Below, piece by piece: positions 1 to 6,310 of a stretch of 6,310 nt of DNA (the first letter of the stretch is position 1; each line of letters begins with the position of its first letter). Origin of the DNA: Phycisphaerales bacterium (GTDB taxonomy: Bacteria > Planctomycetota > Phycisphaerae > Phycisphaerales > SM1A02); contig JAQWRC010000118.1 of NCBI GenBank assembly GCA_029243925.1, forward strand, positions 1 to 6,310. The letters are read 5' to 3'. The notes under the pieces were generated by a model. It ran no database searches and was not told the DNA's origin. It worked only from the letters and a program-made list of their open reading frames with translations. The position numbers and the translations under genes were made by a program.

Positions 1-267
1 TGCTCGATACAGAAACTGGTCGCCGATTGTCAGCCCGATCACACCCGATGCACCGAGGTACCACAGCGATGCTGGCGTAAGTGTTGGCCACCAGGATCCA
101 AGGAGCAGCCGGTGTACCGCAAGTAGAATCAGCAAGGCAAGCCAGATGCGTGTTGCATTGACAACCGTCGCGCCGACACGACGACCCGCAGCAGCAAGCA
201 CCATCGCCGTGACCACCCAACAGGACGCAGCCGCGATTGCCGCAAGTTCACCGGCGAACAATGTCAT
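1..267 (-). CDS. EamA/DMT-family membrane transporter, N-terminal part (gene continues beyond left edge)
   Basis: Reading the minus strand from an ATG at 267 gives an open frame of 89 codons that is still open at the window edge. It starts MTLFAGELAAIAAASCW. The fragment is strongly hydrophobic, with three likely membrane helices at about residues 8-27, 40-58 and 67-86. The pattern 'GELAAIAAA', an AGRRVG turn after helix 1, an NATRIWLALL-like helix 2, and 'GVIGLTIGDQFLYRA' at the end of helix 3 is typical of the first EamA repeat of drug/metabolite transporters, which usually have about 300 residues and ten helices. They act in the inner membrane, and the substrate cannot be told. The start overlaps the last 20 bases of the upstream peptidase gene in another frame, and a GGAG at 277-280 (minus) lies 9 bases before the ATG, so translational coupling is likely. 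An in-frame TTG eight codons upstream is possible but has no visible ribosome binding site. The family call is from recognised sequence pattern; co-function with the peptidase is only inferred. Confidence 0.8.
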   Translation of the reverse strand, partial: MTLFAGELAAIAAASCWVVTAMVLAAAGRRVGATVVNATRIWLALLILLAVHRLLLGSWWPTLTPASLWYLGASGVIGLTIGDQFLYRA

Positions 268-2377
268 CCGATGTGGCTCCGAGGCGATCAAGAAGGAAGG
301 CGTACTCAAATGCGATTTCATGCAGGCGGCCATAGCGGCCACTGGCGCCGCCGTGGCCAGCACCCATATTGGTCTTCATGATCAGCATGGACTCACCGGT
401 TACATGATCTCGCATTCTCGCCGTCCACTTGGCCGGCTCCCAATAATGCACTCGAGGATCATTGAGTCCGGCTGTGACAAGCAGGTCCGGATATTCCAGA
501 TCCCCGACGTTGTCGTACGGTGAATAGGACTTCATGTACTCGTAGTAGATGGGATCGTTGGGATTGCCCCACTCCTCGTATTCGATCACGGTCAGTGGAA
601 TAGTCGGATCCAGCATCGTATTCATGACATCGACGAACGGCACGGCGGCGTGGGCGGCGCAGAAGAGCTCGGGACGCATGTTGATCGTCGCGCCGATCAG
701 CAGGCCACCGGCCGATCCACCTTGGATTGCGATACGTCCGGGGTCGGCCCAGCCGCTCGACTTCAATGCTTCGCCACAGGAGATGAAATCCTCGAAGGTA
801 TTCCGCTTCTTGAGGAACTTCCCGTCCTCGTACCACTGTCGTCCCCGCTCGCTTCCGCCTCGGATGTGACCGATGGCGTACACGACACCTCGATCGAGCA
901 GTGAAACGCGGCTCGACGAGAAGTACGGATCCATGGAAAAGCCGTACGAACCATAGCCATAGAGCAACACCGGGTTCGTACCATCCGGTTTCACACCCTT
1001 TCGATGCACGATCGACATTGGAATCTCGATACCGTCGTGAGCAGTCGCGGTCATGCGGGTCGTTTCGTAGTTTTCGGGATCGTATCCCCCAAGCACTTCG
1101 GTACGTTTGCGCAGGGTTCGATCGCCCGTCGCCACATCCTCGTCGTAGATGGAACTGGGCGTGATCAACGACGTGTAGTTGAAACGATAGATGTCGGTGT
1201 CATAGGCCCTGTTGGTGCCGGGCGTCAGACTGGACACTTCCTCCTCCGGAGCGATCGACCGCTGCCGACCGGTCCCGAGGTCCATCAGACGCACGCCACG
1301 GTACCCATCCTGCCGACTGGACACGGCCATGAAGTCCTTGAACATCGAATGTCCAAGCAGGTGGACGTCGGGGTCATGAGCAATCACATCAACCCAGTGT
1401 TCCGCCCCCGGTGTCTCTACGGGTGCTTTCACGATGCGGAAGTTCATGGCATCGTCGTTGGTCAGGATGTAGAAGGAGTCCCCATGATGATCAACGGTGT
1501 ACTCGACTCCATTGCGACGTGGAGCAATCATTGAGAACGATCCGTTTGGATCATCGGCCGCAAGAGCCTGATACTCGGATGTGATCTGGGAACCACACCC
1601 GATCAGCAACCATGCTCCACTGCGGGTCCGCTCGACGCCGACGAAGAATCGACCATCCGGGTCGTGATAGACCAGTTCGTCTCCGGTTCCCGAATCGTTG
1701 ATGTTTCGTCGGTACACCCGATCGGGACGATTCGTCTCGTCCTGACGGGTGTAGAAGAGTGTTTCGTTGTCACTGGCCCAGGCCAGTGACCACGGGCCAA
1801 GATTGCGGACCGGCTCGCCGATCAGTTCGCCGGTCTCGATGTTCTTCACGAACAGGTCATTCTGTTCGTATCCACTGCGATCCTCCAGCCAGGCCAGCAG
1901 TGTGCCGTCCGGACTCACGGTCCATCTGGAGATGTTGAGATATTCCGAATCCCCGGCAAGTTCATTTTCATCCAGAAGGATCTGCTCCGGCGACGACATG
2001 CTCCCACGGCGTCGACACTGGATCGGATACGGCTTTCCTTCTTCAGTCCGATCGTAGTAGAGCCAGTCACCCTTGCGCCAGGGCACGCCAGAGTCGTCTT
2101 CCTTAATCCGCCCGAGCATCTCCGCGTAGAGCGTCTCCTGGAGTTCATCGGTGTGCGCCATGGTGGCCTTGGCGTACGCGTTCTCGGCTTCGAGGTAGGA
2201 GATGACTTCCGGGTTCTCCTTCTCACGCAACCAGGAGTATTCATCAACTCGGACATCCCCGTGGCGAGTATCACTGACAGGACGTTGTGCGACGTCCGGT
2301 GGGACAGGACGATGGTTCGATGTGGTCATGGTGCACCCGGCGGTCATTGCCAGAAGAATCAAGAGGAGGATCGGCAT
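248..2377 (-). CDS. ptrB: Oligopeptidase B-like S9A serine peptidase, predicted lipoprotein
   Basis: The 709-residue protein is a prolyl-oligopeptidase-family enzyme that cleaves short peptides, most like oligopeptidase B (after Arg/Lys). It has an N-terminal beta-propeller region (about 75-430) and a C-terminal alpha/beta-hydrolase domain (about 435-700). The catalytic Ser555 sits in GGSAGG, Asp640 in TAGLNDPRV and His675 in GAGHGG. The spacings (85 and 35 residues) are those of the E. coli enzyme. The S1 acidic pair that selects Arg/Lys is present as Glu599 and Glu601 in IEYEEWGNP. In the S2 site Asp483 is kept, but the second acidic position is Tyr485. Unlike the classical cytosolic enzyme, the N terminus is a short hydrophobic segment ending in TAGC (Cys15), which looks like a lipobox, so the protein is probably lipid-anchored in the cell envelope. 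The segment has no Lys/Arg before the hydrophobic core, which is weak for a signal peptide. The ATG at 2377 is the first start after an in-frame stop and has AAGGAA six bases upstream. The gene heads an operon with the EamA-type gene. I am sure of the family; the OpB subgroup is likely, and localisation is inferred. Confidence 0.92.
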   Translation of the reverse strand: MPILLLILLAMTAGCTMTTSNHRPVPPDVAQRPVSDTRHGDVRVDEYSWLREKENPEVISYLEAENAYAKATMAHTDELQETLYAEMLGRIKEDDSGVPWRKGDWLYYDRTEEGKPYPIQCRRRGSMSSPEQILLDENELAGDSEYLNISRWTVSPDGTLLAWLEDRSGYEQNDLFVKNIETGELIGEPVRNLGPWSLAWASDNETLFYTRQDETNRPDRVYRRNINDSGTGDELVYHDPDGRFFVGVERTRSGAWLLIGCGSQITSEYQALAADDPNGSFSMIAPRRNGVEYTVDHHGDSFYILTNDDAMNFRIVKAPVETPGAEHWVDVIAHDPDVHLLGHSMFKDFMAVSSRQDGYRGVRLMDLGTGRQRSIAPEEEVSSLTPGTNRAYDTDIYRFNYTSLITPSSIYDEDVATGDRTLRKRTEVLGGYDPENYETTRMTATAHDGIEIPMSIVHRKGVKPDGTNPVLLYGYGSYGFSMDPYFSSSRVSLLDRGVVYAIGHIRGGSERGRQWYEDGKFLKKRNTFEDFISCGEALKSSGWADPGRIAIQGGSAGGLLIGATINMRPELFCAAHAAVPFVDVMNTMLDPTIPLTVIEYEEWGNPNDPIYYEYMKSYSPYDNVGDLEYPDLLVTAGLNDPRVHYWEPAKWTARMRDHVTGESMLIMKTNMGAGHGGASGRYGRLHEIAFEYAFLLDRLGATSDDIVRR

Positions 2378-2383
2378 GAGTTG

Positions 2384-2389
2384 TTCCTT
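2384..2389 (-). promoter_or_regulatory. Ribosome binding site of the peptidase gene
   Basis: AAGGAA on the minus strand lies six bases before the ATG at 2377. It matters because it supports translation from Met1, which includes the hydrophobic lipobox segment, rather than from Met17. Met17 has no comparable site and would give a cytosolic protein. Confidence 0.7.
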
Positions 2390-2412
2390 GCCCCACTGTC
2401 GGGGAGTGAATC

Positions 2413-2441
2413 ATTGTCGCGATCGCATCGCGCCATGGCAA
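2413..2441 (-). promoter_or_regulatory. Putative sigma70-type promoter of the peptidase-EamA operon
   Basis: On the minus strand TTGCCA (2441-2436, five of six to the -35 consensus) is followed after exactly 17 bases by GACAAT (2418-2413, four of six to the -10 consensus). Transcription would start near 2406, giving a leader of roughly 30 bases to the ATG at 2377. The spacer is almost filled by a perfect inverted repeat (listed separately). This is a pattern match only. Promoters in planctomycete-like bacteria may deviate from the E. coli consensus. Confidence 0.45.
2418..2432. repeat. Perfect 6-bp inverted repeat in the divergent intergenic region, possible operator
   Basis: CGCGAT, a three-base spacer CGC, then ATCGCG form a perfect dyad. 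It lies in the spacer between the putative -35 and -10 boxes of the peptidase promoter, touching the -10, and about 55 bases upstream of the xthA start. A repressor or MerR-like activator could bind such a place, but a GC-rich dyad of this size can occur by chance. An overlapping palindrome GCGATCGC is at 2419-2426. Confidence 0.35.
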
Positions 2442-2475
2442 CTTGAGTGGACCTTGATACAGTGCCGCAGGTGAT

Positions 2476-2481
2476 GAGGAG
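2476..2481 (+). promoter_or_regulatory. Ribosome binding site deciding the TTG start of xthA
   Basis: GAGGAG lies six bases before TTG at 2488, an ideal Shine-Dalgarno arrangement. The ATG at 2474 and the GTG at 2471 are out of frame, and no in-frame ATG occurs before codon 11, which would remove the catalytic N terminus. The rare TTG start is therefore well supported. No convincing -35/-10 pair for this gene was found. Confidence 0.8.
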
Positions 2482-2487
2482 CGAGCA

Positions 2488-3264
2488 TTGCGAATTCTGA
2501 CCTGGAATGTCAATGGAATGAGAGCCGCCCTCCGCAAGGGCTTCGAACGCCACATTGATCGCCTGCAGCCTGATGTCATGCTTCTGCAGGAAGTTCGTGC
2601 GCTGCCTGAACAACTTCCTGACGCATGGCGTGAGCCCGACGAATGGAACGTCCTCTGGCATCCGGCCGAGAAGAAGGGCTACTCCGGAGTCGCGACATTC
2701 AGTCGTACGCCGCTGAAGCAACTTGGAACCGGCATAGACGGAGCCGATGATCCGGAAGGTCGCGTGCTCCTTGCACAGACCGATGGGGTGGATCTGCTCA
2801 ATATCTATCTGCCATCGGGGTCGTCCAGTTACGCGGCGCAGGTGAAGAAGAACCGGTGGCTGGAAGAGTTCACGGCATTCGGCACCAGCCTACGACGCCG
2901 CCGCCGCCCCCTGCTTCTGGCCGGCGATCTGAACATCGCAAGATCCGAACATGACATCTTCCACTGGCGTTCCAACCGCAGCACGTCTGGATTTCTTCCC
3001 CACGAGCGTGAATGGATGGACGCGTTGGTGGAGTCCGGCTGGGCCGACGTGATCCGGGAGCGATTCGGCGAACGGGATGGACCCTACACCTGGTGGTCCA
3101 ATCGGGGCCAGGCGAGGGCCCTCGATCGAGGATGGCGCATCGACTACATGCTGGCCAATGCGGCTGCATCGCGCCGAGTCACCGATGCCTTCGTGGATCG
3201 GGAGGCCGGTCTGGAGGTTTCGGATCATGCCCCCGTGGTGATCGATCTGGAGCCGGTAGAATGA
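2488..3264 (+). CDS. xthA: Exonuclease III-family AP endonuclease
   Basis: The 258-residue protein matches ExoIII/APE1 enzymes (E. coli XthA has 268 residues). These cut DNA 5' to abasic sites and remove 3' blocking groups in base-excision repair in the cytoplasm, using Mg2+. The whole endonuclease/exonuclease/phosphatase fold is present. Asn7 lies in TWNVNGMR, the metal-binding Glu35 in LLQEVRA, Tyr107 in NIYLPSG, Asp147 and Asn149 in AGDLNIA, a TWWS motif at 201-204, Asp219 in RIDYML, and the catalytic Asp246/His247 in SDHAPV. All essential residues are intact. Translation begins at TTG, set by a strong GAGGAG site. An Arg run (136-140) sits in the linker before the AGDLN strand and is encoded partly by a short GCC repeat; it is probably harmless. 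The gene is divergent from the peptidase operon and four bases ahead of gpmA, so the two are probably cotranscribed. There is no obvious functional link between repair and glycolysis. Confidence 0.95.
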   Translation: MRILTWNVNGMRAALRKGFERHIDRLQPDVMLLQEVRALPEQLPDAWREPDEWNVLWHPAEKKGYSGVATFSRTPLKQLGTGIDGADDPEGRVLLAQTDGVDLLNIYLPSGSSSYAAQVKKNRWLEEFTAFGTSLRRRRRPLLLAGDLNIARSEHDIFHWRSNRSTSGFLPHEREWMDALVESGWADVIRERFGERDGPYTWWSNRGQARALDRGWRIDYMLANAAASRRVTDAFVDREAGLEVSDHAPVVIDLEPVE

Positions 3265-3272
3265 GTTCATGA
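3261..3272 (+). other. Three-codon minicistron bridging xthA and gpmA
   Basis: The bases ATG AGT TCA TGA form a start-to-stop mini-ORF. Its ATG overlaps the xthA stop (ATGA at 3261-3264), and its TGA overlaps the gpmA start (ATGA at 3269-3272). A GGAG at 3249-3252 lies 8 bases before this ATG but 16 before the gpmA ATG, so it suits the mini-ORF better. It may pass terminating ribosomes on to gpmA. The arrangement is visible directly; a role is inferred and chance is quite possible. Confidence 0.3.
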
Positions 3273-4018
3273 ACGAACTCGTCCTCGTACGGCACGGGCA
3301 GAGCCTGTGGAACAAGGAAAACCGCTTCACCGGCTGGGTTGATGTCGACCTCAGTGAACAAGGTCTTGGCGAAGCCCATGCCGCCGGGCAACTGCTGTGT
3401 GAACAGAAGTTCGACTTCGATGTGGTTCATACCTCGATGCTCAAGCGCGCTATTCGAACGATGTGGTGCATGCTGGACGAACTTGACCGCATGTGGCTCC
3501 CGGTCCATAGAACGTGGCGACTCAACGAACGTCACTACGGTGCGCTCCAGGGACTCAACAAGGCGGAAACCGTCGCTGAACATGGTGAGGAACAAGTTCT
3601 GATCTGGCGGCGCAGTTATGGAACACCGCCGCCGGCGATGGATACGGCCGACCCCGGGTGGCCCGGTCATGATCGTCGCTATGACGATGTTCCCCGTGAC
3701 CACCTTCCCTGTTGTGAAGCACTCAAGCACACAGTTGATCGAGCACTTCCCTATTGGAATGATGTCATCCAGCCCCAACTGGCTGCTGGCCGGCGCGTAC
3801 TTGTCGTCGCCCACGGCAACTCACTGCGTGCAATCATCAAGCACATCGACGGGATTTCGGATGAGGACATCGTCGGATTGAACCTGCCCACCGGCGTTCC
3901 CATCGTGTACGACGTGTCAACCGACGGCACGCCGACCAACCGACGATTTCTCGGTGACTCGGATGCGATCGAAGCCGCAATGGACGCAGTCAAAAAGCAG
4001 GGATCCGCGCACAAGTGA
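3269..4018 (+). CDS. gpmA: 2,3-bisphosphoglycerate-dependent phosphoglycerate mutase
   Basis: The 249-residue protein closely follows E. coli GpmA (250 residues). It interconverts 3- and 2-phosphoglycerate in glycolysis and gluconeogenesis through a phosphohistidine intermediate in the cytoplasm. The phosphorylated His9 is in LVRHGQS, followed by the family stretch [17 protein letters not shown]. Arg60 is in SMLKRAIRT, the catalytic Glu87 in [16 protein letters not shown], and the second His182 in VAHGNSLRA. All are offset by two from the E. coli numbering because the N terminus is two residues shorter. The C-terminal [12 protein letters not shown] and the Lys-rich tail are also typical. An in-frame TAG at 3257-3259 excludes any earlier start. 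The gene has only a weak ribosome binding site (GGTAGA, eight bases upstream) and follows xthA after four bases, so translation is probably coupled to it. The cofactor-independent enzyme (GpmI) is a different fold and is excluded. Confidence 0.97.
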   Translation: MNELVLVRHGQSLWNKENRFTGWVDVDLSEQGLGEAHAAGQLLCEQKFDFDVVHTSMLKRAIRTMWCMLDELDRMWLPVHRTWRLNERHYGALQGLNKAETVAEHGEEQVLIWRRSYGTPPPAMDTADPGWPGHDRRYDDVPRDHLPCCEALKHTVDRALPYWNDVIQPQLAAGRRVLVVAHGNSLRAIIKHIDGISDEDIVGLNLPTGVPIVYDVSTDGTPTNRRFLGDSDAIEAAMDAVKKQGSAHK

Positions 4019-4022
4019 GCTC

Positions 4023-4042
4023 GGTGGCCGCAAGGCGCTGCC
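4023..4042 (+). terminator. Weak GC-rich hairpin after gpmA, doubtful terminator
   Basis: GGTGGC (4023-4028) can pair with GCTGCC (4037-4042) across an eight-base loop, with two G-U pairs in the middle, in the gpmA transcript just after its stop. No T run follows, and the complementary strand pairs less well because the G-U pairs become A-C mismatches. It is therefore not a convincing intrinsic terminator. The rest of the 35-base convergent gap shows nothing else. Confidence 0.2.
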
Positions 4043-4053
4043 CGTGAATGTAC

Positions 4054-6213
<2,160 letters not shown>

Positions 6214-6228
6214 GGAACGGTTCCTTCC
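6214..6228 (-). promoter_or_regulatory. GSIII ribosome binding site overlapped by an inverted repeat
   Basis: On the minus strand GGAAGGAA (6228-6221) precedes the ATG at 6213 by seven bases and decides the start. A perfect dyad, GGAAC-C-GTTCC (6224-6214), covers part of this site and abuts the start codon. As RNA it could form at most a GGAA/TTCC hairpin with a three-base loop. As DNA it might be a protein site. Either role is speculative; the ribosome binding site itself is well supported. Confidence 0.6.
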
Positions 6229-6284
6229 GGCAGAGGTAATCTGGTCCTGAACGGCGTGGGATCTGGTGGTGCTCATGAGAGCCC

Positions 6285-6290
6285 ATGATA
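6285..6290 (-). promoter_or_regulatory. Possible -10 box of the GSIII gene, -35 outside the window
   Basis: TATCAT on the minus strand matches five of six bases of the -10 consensus. Transcription would begin near 6278, giving a leader of about 65 bases to the chosen ATG and making the longer N-terminal versions unlikely. The matching -35 would fall mostly beyond position 6310, so it cannot be judged. Confidence 0.22.
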
Positions 6291-6310
6291 CCGTCAACAG
6301 CTTATTTGCC

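Noticed and set aside
146..523. A 125-codon plus-strand ORF at the left end
   Set aside because: It lies antisense to the EamA-type start and the peptidase C terminus, both of which have recognisable motifs. Its translation is low-complexity and resembles nothing known.
1004..1534. A 176-codon plus-strand ORF inside the peptidase gene
   Set aside because: It is fully antisense to the propeller and hydrolase coding region and has no recognisable domain; it is a by-product of GC-rich codon bias.
2391..2404. CCCC-ACTGTC-GGGG hairpin in the peptidase leader
   Set aside because: The stem is only four pairs, lies before the ribosome binding site without covering it, and no T run follows; it is too small to support a regulatory call.
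2443..2460. TTGAGT and TTGATA hexamers upstream of xthA as a plus-strand promoter
   Set aside because: They are only five bases apart, and neither has a partner hexamer at 16-18 bases, so no promoter is called.
2895..2910. Short GCC repeat in xthA encoding an Arg run
   Set aside because: It is a brief trinucleotide run within a variable linker, without frame disruption; unremarkable in GC-rich DNA.
3179..3814. A 211-codon minus-strand ORF opposite xthA/gpmA
   Set aside because: It is antisense to two well-supported genes, and its translation shows no family signature.
6272..6279. CTCATGAG palindrome in the GSIII leader
   Set aside because: It is an isolated eight-base palindrome without a second copy or linkage to a promoter element; compatible with chance.

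Overview
The window is a compact, entirely gene-filled bacterial chromosome segment. It encodes four complete proteins and one partial one: a lipoprotein-type oligopeptidase B (S9A serine peptidase), an EamA/DMT-type membrane transporter that runs off the left edge, an exonuclease III-family AP endonuclease, a cofactor-dependent phosphoglycerate mutase, and a type III glutamine synthetase. The G+C content is moderately high. GSIII is best known from Bacteroidota, cyanobacteria, Planctomycetota and some protists. Together with the GC-rich coding style and a lipoprotein peptidase this makes a planctomycete-like (perhaps Phycisphaerae-like) or other free-living Gram-negative bacterium my best guess. 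That is an inference from gene content only.

Layout. Positions 1-267 (minus) hold the first 89 codons of an EamA-type permease. Its start overlaps the 3' end of the peptidase gene (248-2377, minus) by 20 bases, so the two look like a translationally coupled operon driven by a sigma70-like promoter at about 2413-2441. From the same 110-base divergent intergenic region, xthA (2488-3264, plus, TTG start) reads the other way and is followed four bases later by gpmA (3269-4018, plus). The junction contains a three-codon minicistron bridging the two genes. gpmA converges on the GSIII gene (4054-6213, minus) with only 35 bases between the stop codons and no classical intrinsic terminator.

Function. 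These are mainly housekeeping activities: base-excision repair, glycolysis, ammonium assimilation, peptide degradation and small-molecule export. No mobile element, CRISPR array, tRNA or rRNA was seen, and there is no sign of a new multi-gene system. The points worth a second look are the export signal on a peptidase family that is usually cytosolic, an altered S2 subsite in that peptidase, a perfect inverted repeat inside the promoter spacer of the peptidase operon, the minicistron at the xthA-gpmA junction, and a dyad covering the GSIII ribosome binding site. No stretch longer than 300 bases lacks a gene.
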